A DNA stretch of 33,377 nt from positions 1-33,377 of the forward strand of contig JAAELY010000518.1 in assembly GCA_024226335.1 (NCBI GenBank). The letters are read 5' to 3'. The position numbers and the translations under genes are program-made. Of the stretch, positions 7,998 to 14,902 are shown in pieces. The stretch comes from a bacterium (lineage in GTDB: Bacteria; Myxococcota_A; UBA9160; SZUA-336). Numbering within the stretch: the stretch's first letter is position 1; every line of letters starts with the position of its first letter. The notes beneath the pieces were generated by a model, which saw only the letters and a list, made by a program, of their open reading frames with translations, was not told where the DNA came from and did not search any database.

Positions 7998-8074
7998 GTC
8001 CCCGTAGCTCAGCTGGATAGAGCGACCGCCTCCTAAGCGGTAGGTCGTAGGTTCGACTCCTACCGGGGACGCCA
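7998..8074 (+). tRNA. tRNA-Arg (anticodon CCT)
   Basis: A full cloverleaf can be drawn. Acceptor GTCCCCG (7998-8004) pairs with CGGGGAC (8064-8070); the D stem is GCTC/GAGC; the anticodon stem ACCGC/GCGGT encloses loop CTCCTAA with CCT at 8032-8034; the T stem GTAGG/CCTAC encloses TTCGACT. Discriminator G8071 and an encoded CCA (8072-8074) follow. It reads AGG arginine codons. No integrase or duplicated 3' tRNA fragment was seen nearby. Confidence 0.96.
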
Positions 8075-8294
8075 GTGAACCCCCGGTCCATTCCGGGCAC
8101 ACGGCCGACGGCCGATCCCGAGGCATCGCCAAGGCGCTACCCCGCGGGGTCTCTTCTCTCCCTGGCGGGTAGAGTTCAATCAGAACCTCCGGCGCAGCCG
8201 CAGCGCCCGGCCAGAGGTCCGCACAAGGCCCCAACTTCTGGATGCTCGGCCCGGAGGTCGCAGGACCCCGCCCGGAAAGATTCGCATTCAGGCC

Positions 8295-8332
8295 GGAGTC
8301 CGTCCGGTAGCGGCAACTACCGGTCGGACTCC
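8295..8332. terminator. Strong 16-bp-arm hairpin downstream of the diiron operon
   Basis: GGAGTCCGTCCGGTAG and CTACCGGTCGGACTCC pair around a CGGCAA loop: 15 base pairs with one central T-T mismatch. A smaller hairpin (CCGAC/GTCGG, 8351-8367) lies between it and the stop of the metal-free diiron paralogue at 8372. Neither has a T tract, but the position between the plus-strand tRNA and the converging operon suggests a bidirectional terminator or an mRNA 3'-end stabiliser. Apart from these, 8075-8371 shows no credible gene. Confidence 0.55.
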
Positions 8333-8371
8333 GTTGTGACAGCCTTTGAACCGACTCTTTCGGTCGGGCCT

Positions 8372-9472
8372 CTAGGTCTCGAGTTCGCGGACGAACGCCT
8401 CTAGGGGACTCGCCTCGCTGGCGATTCCCGCGGCGCCGCGGCGCTTGGCGTGCTCGTCGGCAAAGCGACGGTAGAGCGCCGCCACCTTGGGCACGGCCGC
8501 ACCCGCATCGGCGCGATTTCCTGCGGTGAGCAGGGCCAGCGTCGAGATGAAGATGGGTGCACCCAGCAGACCCACCAGGGCGTTCTCGACCTCGTCGAGG
8601 TGATTGCGCACGGCAGTGGTTTCGTGGGGGCGAACTTCGAACAGGTAGCGCATATGCCCGATTCCGTAGGCGAGCGAACGGGAGACGTCCTGGACCGCGA
8701 AGCGCGCGAGAGTCTGATCCGCTGCATTGCTCGAAACGGCTTCGATGTGACGCAAGAGCGTCTGCATCAGACCGCATAACAGGATGTGAGTCGAAGCCGA
8801 AGCGCTCGGGTAGGTGCCTGCGTCGAACACGCTCTTCAGAAGTTCACCGAGGGGTGCGTGGTCGTGACCCAGGCCCGTGCCGCCGGCGATGGCGCGCTTG
8901 CGGAAGGCGTCCGCCAGTTGTGCGGCGTCGAACATCTCCGTGCACAACCACATCTTGAGTTCGACCAGTTCCTGGTTGATATGCCACACCCATTTCGAAG
9001 GAATGTCACCCAGAACTGTGGCCATGGCCGTCATGTCGGTGTAGAGCTGAGCCAGTCCGCGCTCAAATTCATCGGAATGCTCAACCTTCTCGACGGCGGC
9101 CCAGGGGACCTCTCTCGAGGGGATCCAGTGGCGCGCCTTCGACTCCTCGTAGAGGCTCGGGGCGTTCTCGGACCAGACCTCACTCTTGCGATTGATGTCG
9201 TAACCCAGATGGGGCAAACCGGGCGGCAGTATCGCGCCGCGCGGCGCCATCGAGTAGTTGTGGCGGATCTTCTCGGAGATCTGATCCCAGCCATAACTGC
9301 CCACATTCGTGTCGTCGAAGGTCAGCCCGCGCCGAGAGTTACTCGGTCGGCACCCGGCCTTGTCGATCTCGAGCTTCATCCAGTCGAGGCTGAGATTCCC
9401 TTTCAGGATTTCGACGGAGCGTTCGAGGATTTCGGGATTGTTGAAAAAGTCGTCTCGTGCGTAGTAGGCCAT
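8372..9472 (-). CDS. Ferritin-like diiron protein paralogue lacking all metal ligands
   Basis: A 366-residue paralogue of the protein encoded just upstream. Shared blocks include KGNLxxxW (residues 24-31), RRGL (47-50), APRGAIL (76-82), a P-[AS]-KW helix end (158-161), RKRA[IL]AG (191-197) and QDxxRxxxYG (261-270). Every expected iron ligand is changed: the helix-1 Glu positions are A149/A151, the first ExxH is A183/L186, the third-helix Glu is C233, and the second ExxH is V263/S266. It therefore should not bind a diiron centre. The best reading is a structural or regulatory partner of the active paralogue, like the beta subunit of bacterial multicomponent monooxygenase hydroxylases (inference). 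GAGAGGA precedes ATG 9472; the gap to the upstream gene is 22 bp. Last gene of the operon. Confidence 0.85.
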   Translation of the reverse strand: MAYYARDDFFNNPEILERSVEILKGNLSLDWMKLEIDKAGCRPSNSRRGLTFDDTNVGSYGWDQISEKIRHNYSMAPRGAILPPGLPHLGYDINRKSEVWSENAPSLYEESKARHWIPSREVPWAAVEKVEHSDEFERGLAQLYTDMTAMATVLGDIPSKWVWHINQELVELKMWLCTEMFDAAQLADAFRKRAIAGGTGLGHDHAPLGELLKSVFDAGTYPSASASTHILLCGLMQTLLRHIEAVSSNAADQTLARFAVQDVSRSLAYGIGHMRYLFEVRPHETTAVRNHLDEVENALVGLLGAPIFISTLALLTAGNRADAGAAVPKVAALYRRFADEHAKRRGAAGIASEASPLEAFVRELET

Positions 9473-9494
9473 GCGTTCCTCTCTGCTGCTCCGC

Positions 9495-10622
9495 TCAGTT
9501 CGCCGAAATCGCTGCGATCATGCGTTCCTGCAGCTCCAGAAGGGGGCTGCGCTCGCGACGCTCGGGCAGACCCGCCCGCTCGGCGCGATGGAAGTACTCG
9601 AGGATCTGCTTGCCCTGGAAGGCGCCCACCACCTCGATGCCGCGTTGGATGCACTCGGGGCTGGTGCCCTTGCCCCCGAGGACGATCATGGACTCGAGCT
9701 GGTCGGGATTGAACAGACCCGTCAAGTGCCGTTCGGCCTCGTCGAGGAAGCCGTTGATCTGGGGACGGATCTCCGGGCAATGGTCCATCAGATACTTCAG
9801 GTGCTGCAGTCCATAGGAAACGTGCCGCGCCTCGTCCTGCATCACCAACTGGAACATGCGCTGTTCCACAGGTGTTGGCGAGATGAACTCGCTCGAGCGG
9901 AAGAGCGTCAGGATGAAGCCTTCGCCCAGCACGTGCAGGAAGACACTGCCCTCGCTGTAGCTATCGGCTTCCAGGATGCCCTTGAGCGCGTGCTCGCCGC
10001 GCACGCTGGCTCGCATGAGACCGACTCCCGCCAATGCACGCTTGCGGAAGACCTCGGCGTGGCGCGCCTCGTCGATCGCCTGCGTCGCGATGAAGCCCTT
10101 CACTTCCTGGAAGTAGCTGTTCATGTGGTGGCTCCACTTCGCGGGAAGATCGGTGGCGATCATCTCCACTTCGCAGAGCAACGTGCACAACTGGCAGAAG
10201 GCGATCTCGATTTCGTCGGGAATCTCGTACTTGTCCATATCCCGCCAGGGAACGTCCGTGGTGACATTCCACTGCCGGCTCATGGCCTCTTCCCAGTAGC
10301 GCTGCACGCGATAACCCCAGACATCGCTCTTCTTGTTCAACGAGGGACCGAGGTCGGGCTGCTCGCTACCTTCTGCCAGAATTGCACCGCGTGGTGCCAG
10401 ACCCCGATTCTCGCGCACGACTTCCGGCGTGTTCTCGATCGAATAGGGACCGACTTCGCAATCCTCGAGCAACAGCCCGCGGCGCGGATCTGCTTGTCGG
10501 ACTTCCACCTTGTCGCGAGCGTTGTCGAGCCAACCGAAATCCAGATTGCCCTTCTTGATGTCGCGGATGCGCAGATTGAAATCGGAGTTGTAGGAGTAGT
10601 CGTTCGTTCCGTAGTAACTCAT
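9495..10622 (-). CDS. Ferritin-like diiron-carboxylate oxygenase/oxidase candidate
   Basis: A 375-residue soluble protein with a full diiron-carboxylate ligand set on four helices: E151 or E153 (LCEVEMIATDLPAKW), E185 and H188 (DEARH), E234 (LGEGF), and E264 and H267 (DEARH). The spacing resembles R2, AurF and monooxygenase hydroxylase alpha chains, but I cannot assign a named subfamily. Such enzymes activate O2 for hydroxylation, N-oxygenation or desaturation. It is followed 22 bp later by a ligand-free paralogue and preceded by an SCP2-like gene (25 bp) and a TetR gene. No reductase, ferredoxin or effector gene is adjacent, so electrons must come from elsewhere. AGGGG lies upstream of ATG 10622. 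Confidence 0.88.
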   Translation of the reverse strand: MSYYGTNDYSYNSDFNLRIRDIKKGNLDFGWLDNARDKVEVRQADPRRGLLLEDCEVGPYSIENTPEVVRENRGLAPRGAILAEGSEQPDLGPSLNKKSDVWGYRVQRYWEEAMSRQWNVTTDVPWRDMDKYEIPDEIEIAFCQLCTLLCEVEMIATDLPAKWSHHMNSYFQEVKGFIATQAIDEARHAEVFRKRALAGVGLMRASVRGEHALKGILEADSYSEGSVFLHVLGEGFILTLFRSSEFISPTPVEQRMFQLVMQDEARHVSYGLQHLKYLMDHCPEIRPQINGFLDEAERHLTGLFNPDQLESMIVLGGKGTSPECIQRGIEVVGAFQGKQILEYFHRAERAGLPERRERSPLLELQERMIAAISAN

Positions 10623-10647
10623 AGATCGTTTCCCCTTTGAACGGGCC

Positions 10648-11085
10648 TCAGGCCCATTCGATCTCCATGTCGGAGGTCTGGTCTACGAACGCTTGAATCG
10701 TCGCCATGAAGCGGTAGAACTTGTCGTGCCCTTCGGGATCATCGTAGACGACAGCCATCTGATCGCCGACGTGGGAAAGGCTGTTCAGCGTGTAGGCCGG
10801 GGCGGGATGGCCGTTCTTCTGAATCGACTCGAACATCTCTTTCCACAGGGCCAGGGGCGCCTGCAGCGTGAAATCCAGTTCGGCATCGTCGGCGCTCGCG
10901 AGTTCGCGAACGTCGGTGCAATCGAAGACATCGAAGGTCAGCGCGTAGAGGTGGGAGGAGCCGGAATCCACCTTCACGCCCATCACCGTGTCGCAAAAGC
11001 CCAGCTTCTCGAATGCCGCCGCGTTCGCTTCCATGCGACGCGCGAGTTCCTGGAAGAAGTCTATGGAAGGGAACTTGATCGCCAT
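10648..11085 (-). CDS. SCP2-like (sterol carrier fold) small protein, tentative
   Basis: A 145-residue cytosolic protein. The pattern of an amphipathic N-terminal helix, a central strand set, then LDFTLQAPLALWKEMFESI, a GDQMAVV strand and a C-terminal helix (FYRFMATIQAFVD) resembles small SCP2-type lipid-binding proteins. I cannot confirm it without a profile search. It lies 34 bp after the TetR gene and 25 bp before the diiron protein gene, so it is co-transcribed and may carry or present a hydrophobic substrate, or serve as a coupling protein (inference). ATG 11085 is chosen over the longer frame (to 11160) because a GAGGAG ribosome site lies directly upstream and the extension would run into the TetR gene. 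Confidence 0.8.
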   Translation of the reverse strand: MAIKFPSIDFFQELARRMEANAAAFEKLGFCDTVMGVKVDSGSSHLYALTFDVFDCTDVRELASADDAELDFTLQAPLALWKEMFESIQKNGHPAPAYTLNSLSHVGDQMAVVYDDPEGHDKFYRFMATIQAFVDQTSDMEIEWA

Positions 11086-11119
11086 TTTTCTCTCCTCGTT
11101 TCCATTGATTTCGAAATAA

Positions 11120-11809
11120 CTAAGCCGCCTGCCCGGTGCGCTGCTGGCGGTTCTCGACACAGAGGTAGCTCAGAAACGCGCGCGTCAGTTCTGCGGCCAA
11201 CCTATCATCAGAGACCGGCATTCCGTAGATGCCCGCCTCGTCGAAAAGCAGCGCCTGTTCGAGGGTTGCCAGTAGGAAGCGCAGGCCAAATCCGGTCGCC
11301 ACCTCCGGGTCCGGGTGCCCGATCTGATCGCTCCGGCTGTCGAGCAATATCCACAGGCGCTTGCCGATATGCGCCACGAGATCCTTCTTGCGCTCGGCCA
11401 TGTCCAACTCGGCTCTCGTGCGGATCGCCATCTCTCGCACCACTCCGCGGCGCTCGCGATGGATCTCGACCAGGAATACGATCAACTCGCTGGCAATTTC
11501 CTCGATGCTGGCACCCTGCCAACGATCGGGATCGAAAGCGGCATCGGTGGTCAGATGCGCTTCATCGACGAAGCGATCCCGCAGGCAGTTCAACACGCCC
11601 TTCTTGTCGCGAAACCGCGAGTAGACGGCCCCTACCGATAGACCCGCGCGGGCGGCGATCTCGGCGACCGTGACGTCGTCGAATCCCTTGTCCGCGATCA
11701 ACGCCTCTGTGCTGTCTAGCAGGCGCTCGAGGGTCTCCTGACTCCTCGCCTGCTGGGTCGGGCGGATCCAGCGGAAATGGGGGTGAGTATCGATATCGTC
11801 GGCCTTCAT
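11120..11809 (-). CDS. TetR/AcrR family transcriptional regulator
   Basis: About 229 residues. The N-terminal DNA-binding domain contains the TetR helix-turn-helix VTVAEIAARAGLSVGAVYSRF (about 46-66) followed by the usual FRDKKGVL segment. The C-terminal ligand domain is helical and of normal length. It is the first gene of the operon with the SCP2-like and two ferritin-like genes, so it most likely controls that operon and itself in response to a small hydrophobic ligand. The frame opens with TTG at 11821, but that codon lies at the -10 box of the predicted promoter, so ATG 11809 is the likely start. The resulting mRNA leader is only about 8 nt, so translation may be nearly leaderless. Confidence 0.9.
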   Translation of the reverse strand: MKADDIDTHPHFRWIRPTQQARSQETLERLLDSTEALIADKGFDDVTVAEIAARAGLSVGAVYSRFRDKKGVLNCLRDRFVDEAHLTTDAAFDPDRWQGASIEEIASELIVFLVEIHRERRGVVREMAIRTRAELDMAERKKDLVAHIGKRLWILLDSRSDQIGHPDPEVATGFGLRFLLATLEQALLFDEAGIYGMPVSDDRLAAELTRAFLSYLCVENRQQRTGQAA

Positions 11810-11821
11810 GAAATTCGACAA

Positions 11822-11839
11822 GAATGATAATTCGCATTC
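11822..11839. promoter_or_regulatory. Candidate TetR operator palindrome
   Basis: GAATGATAATTCGCATTC is an 18-bp imperfect palindrome: GAATG/CATTC arms around a central AATT, with 7 of 9 positions symmetric. It covers the -10 box and part of the spacer of the operon promoter, 12 bp from the TetR ATG. Binding there would block RNA polymerase, the usual autorepression geometry for TetR proteins. Assignment to this regulator is inferred from position. Confidence 0.6.
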
Positions 11840-11852
11840 GGTTTTCAGTCAA
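11824..11852 (-). promoter_or_regulatory. Sigma70-type promoter of the TetR/diiron operon
   Basis: Read on the minus strand, TTGACT (11852-11847) is followed by exactly 17 bp and TATCAT (11829-11824). These are single-mismatch matches to both consensus hexamers (TTGACA, TATAAT) at ideal spacing. Transcription would start near 11817, just ahead of ATG 11809. A palindrome overlaps the -10 box. Confidence 0.72.
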
Positions 11853-11968
11853 ATCCCTACGGAACGCCTGGATCCCGGGAAATCCGGCCCCGGGCCTCGC
11901 CCCTGTCATCGGGCTGGGCGGTCTATGTGGAATACTCGGGCCCGCCACGGAGGCGAGAGAGCCCGAAA

Positions 11969-14902
11969 ATGCGCGCGCAACCAAAATCTGATCCGGGTCG
12001 GTCTGGCGGGCCGCCCGGCGAGAACGTCTCGCCAGTCGTGCTGTGCCTCATTTTCGCGATGTCGGGCGCCTCTGCACTCGCTTTCGAAGCGCTGTTCTTC
12101 CGGCTCGCGGGTCTCGTTCTCGGCAACAGTGTATGGGCAGTCTCGATCGTCCTATGCAGTTTCATGGCCGGTCTTTCTCTCGGGAGTGCGGTGGCCGGTC
12201 GCGTCGGTGATGGCCTGCGCGCACCCCTTCGAATGTACGCGCTCGCAGAACTGGCGATTGCCGCCAGCGGTGTCGGTCTCGTTGCACTGCTTCCCGGTAT
12301 CTCTGCGAGCACCGCTGGTTTTCTCGGAACATTCGCAGACAGCCCGGCACTTCTCGGGTTCCTGCGTCTGTCGGGTGGCTTCGCGCTTCTGGTCGTTCCG
12401 GCCGCAGCCATGGGCACGACGCTCCCGCTTCTCGTGCGCGCGCTTTCGGCTCGCGATCCGAACTACGGTCGCACTCTCGGCCGTCTCTACGGATGGAACA
12501 CGTTTGGTGCAGTGATCGGCGTGATCGTCACCGAGCGCTGGATGATCGGTGCATTGGGCGTAACCGGTTCAGCCGTCGCGGCTGGGGCACTCAACCTGCT
12601 CGCAGGTCTGGGAGCGCTGTGGCTCGCCCGCGGCGGAGAACCGCAGCCCGCGGATTCCGCCGTTCGCGCGCAAGCGGTTGCTCTCTCAAGGGCCTGGCCG
12701 ATTTCTCTTGGCGCGTTCGCCAGTGGTGCGGTCATGATGGCGCTCGAGGTCGTCTGGTTCCGGCTTTTTCTGCTCTTCACCGAAGCCACCGGCTGGAATC
12801 TGGCGTTGATGCTGGCGACCGTGCTGACCGGCATCAGTCTCGGAGGGCTGGCCTCTTCTTTGTGGTTCCGCTTCGACGCCAACGCCCACACGCGCGCCGG
12901 ACTTTTCGGAATTGCGAATGCACTACTGCTCGGACTCTCCTACGCAGGCTTGGGAATGGGCATCGAACTCGCTGCGATGCAGCCCCCCGCACTCGCCTAC
13001 GCCTATATGATGCTTCCAGTGAGCATCGGCTCTGGCGTCCTGTTCCCGCTTCTGGGTCGCGCTCTCCAGGCTTCGGGCATCGCCGAAGCGCGCGCGACCG
13101 CCCACGTGGCCGTGATCAACACTCTGGGAGGTGCGGTCGGCTCCCTTCTGGGTGCATTCGTTCTGATCCCGCAATTGGGCGTGGAGCGTTCGTTATTCGT
13201 GTTGCTCGTGGTCTACGGCCTGGTCGGCGCCCTCCTGCTCCTCCATCCGATCGTGGCGGGATCGGACTCGAAGGCCCGGACGGCGAAGTGGCTGTGGGCC
13301 GTGGGCTTGTTGGGCGGATCTGTTCTGGTGTTTCCCTTTGGCGCGATGAACGAGGTGATCATCCGCGGTAGCGGGACCTTCTACCAGTTCGCGAGCGACC
13401 GCGAAATGGAACTCGTCGCCGTTCGCGAAGGCGTGACGGAGACTGCGCAGATCTTCCGAAAGGACGTCGAGGGAAAGCCGTGGTTCTACACCCTGGCGAC
13501 GAACAATCACTCAATGTCATCGACGATGACGACGGCCCGGCGCTATATGAAGCTCTACGTCTACTGGCCGATGGCCGTTCGGCCCGAAACGCGTAGCGCT
13601 CTGCTGATCTCCTACGGCGTGGGCAGTACGGCAAAGGCTCTCGTAGATACCCAAAGCCTCAAGACCATCGACATCGTCGACATCTCGAGTGACATCCTCG
13701 AACTCTCTGAATACATCTACCCCGATCCCGCCGATCATCCCCTGCGAGACCCACGCGTAGAGGTGCACGTGGAGGACGGTCGCTTCTTTCTTGCGAGCAC
13801 GGAGCGAAGATTCGATCTCATCACCGCAGAGCCCCCGCCACCTCGCAATGCAGGAATCGAGAATCTGTTCTCACAGGAGTTCTTCGAGCTTGCGCGCGCG
13901 CGCCTCAGTGATCGCGGCATCGTGACCTACTGGTTGCCCGTGCACTCGCTCCGGGTCGAGGAATCGAAATCGATCCTGCGCGGATTTTGCAATGTGTTCG
14001 AGAATTGCTCGCTATGGGCGGGTTCAGGCCGGGACTGGATGATGGTGGGCATCAACCAATTCGCTCCAACCGGGCCGGTTTCCGTTCGGGATTTCTCCCG
14101 GCAATGGCGTGACGATCGAGTGGCCCCGGAACTCCGAGACCTGGGCCTGTTGTCCCCGGACCAGCTCGGGGCGACTTTCATCGCGGACGCCCAGGGCCTG
14201 GCCGACTGGATCGGCGATGCAGCCGCGCTCGACGATCAACACCCGCATCGCATCGATCCGCGAAACCCCCAGGACGCCGACGACGATCGTGCCCACTACG
14301 CCCTCCTGATGTCTCGAGAGTCACAGTCGGAATTTTCCGAGAGCACCGATATCGCTGCGATCTGGCCGGCCCCGTTGCGGGAAGCCGCAGGTTCGTGGTT
14401 CCCCGCTCAGCGCCTCGTCGATCTGCTGATTGCGCGGATCGACAATTACGCGATCCTGCACATGATGCTGAGCGATCCCCGACTGAGCCCCTACCTCCCC
14501 TGGGCGCTGGAGAGCAGCAGCGACTCCATCCGCCTGATCGAATCAATCGATGACGAAGCGGTCCTGTCCGGTTCCATCGCGGTCGAACCCGAAACCTATC
14601 GCCACCTCGCGGCACGATCTCTGCGTGCGCACGCATTCGGCAATGCTGCGACCTTTCTGGCGCGTTCAACCGACACACCGGAGCGGGTCGCCGCGGCCTT
14701 CCACAAAGGCGAACCCTTCACCGAAATCTATCTACTGCTCCGCGCGACCCTGAACGAAAAAGCGCTGCAGCGGATGCGGACGTACTGTCGAATCGTCCGC
14801 GCGCGTCCACTCGAGATCGAGCGCGCGCGCAGATTCTGGAACTGGGCAAAAGAGAGCGTCGGCTTCGAGTATCCATTCGAGCGATTTCTGTCGGGCGCGT
14901 GA
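11969..14902 (+). CDS. Polytopic membrane protein fused to a spermidine-synthase-like domain
   Basis: About 977 residues. The N-terminal half (to about residue 480) is a run of hydrophobic helices in two MFS-like sets (e.g. LIFAMSGASALAFEALFF, WAVSIVLCSFMAGLSLGSAV). A Rossmann methyltransferase-like domain of the spermidine synthase family follows: LLISYGVGSTAKAL near 545-558, VDISSDILEL, DGRFFL, then FDLITAEPPPP near 620. The position of the catalytic Asp of true spermidine synthases is Glu here, as in many fused membrane homologues, so polyamine synthesis is doubtful. A C-terminal stretch of about 250 residues has no recognised domain. ATG 11969 is preferred to GTG 11927 but has a poor ribosome site. 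The stop overlaps the next start (GTGA at 14899). Confidence 0.85.
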   Translation: MRAQPKSDPGRSGGPPGENVSPVVLCLIFAMSGASALAFEALFFRLAGLVLGNSVWAVSIVLCSFMAGLSLGSAVAGRVGDGLRAPLRMYALAELAIAASGVGLVALLPGISASTAGFLGTFADSPALLGFLRLSGGFALLVVPAAAMGTTLPLLVRALSARDPNYGRTLGRLYGWNTFGAVIGVIVTERWMIGALGVTGSAVAAGALNLLAGLGALWLARGGEPQPADSAVRAQAVALSRAWPISLGAFASGAVMMALEVVWFRLFLLFTEATGWNLALMLATVLTGISLGGLASSLWFRFDANAHTRAGLFGIANALLLGLSYAGLGMGIELAAMQPPALAYAYMMLPVSIGSGVLFPLLGRALQASGIAEARATAHVAVINTLGGAVGSLLGAFVLIPQLGVERSLFVLLVVYGLVGALLLLHPIVAGSDSKARTAKWLWAVGLLGGSVLVFPFGAMNEVIIRGSGTFYQFASDREMELVAVREGVTETAQIFRKDVEGKPWFYTLATNNHSMSSTMTTARRYMKLYVYWPMAVRPETRSALLISYGVGSTAKALVDTQSLKTIDIVDISSDILELSEYIYPDPADHPLRDPRVEVHVEDGRFFLASTERRFDLITAEPPPPRNAGIENLFSQEFFELARARLSDRGIVTYWLPVHSLRVEESKSILRGFCNVFENCSLWAGSGRDWMMVGINQFAPTGPVSVRDFSRQWRDDRVAPELRDLGLLSPDQLGATFIADAQGLADWIGDAAALDDQHPHRIDPRNPQDADDDRAHYALLMSRESQSEFSESTDIAAIWPAPLREAAGSWFPAQRLVDLLIARIDNYAILHMMLSDPRLSPYLPWALESSSDSIRLIESIDDEAVLSGSIAVEPETYRHLAARSLRAHAFGNAATFLARSTDTPERVAAAFHKGEPFTEIYLLLRATLNEKALQRMRTYCRIVRARPLEIERARRFWNWAKESVGFEYPFERFLSGA

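Noticed and set aside
7998-8371. tRNA-Arg as an integration site for a genomic island
   Set aside because: No integrase, no repeated copy of the tRNA 3' end and no composition break were seen on either side.
7986-8777. Minus-strand frame across the tRNA and the end of the diiron operon
   Set aside because: It runs through the tRNA gene and the long hairpin, and its text is arginine/serine-rich as in GC-rich shadows.
12493-13371. 292-residue plus-strand frame inside the membrane fusion gene
   Set aside because: Shadow frame of a strongly supported gene; arginine-rich without motifs.
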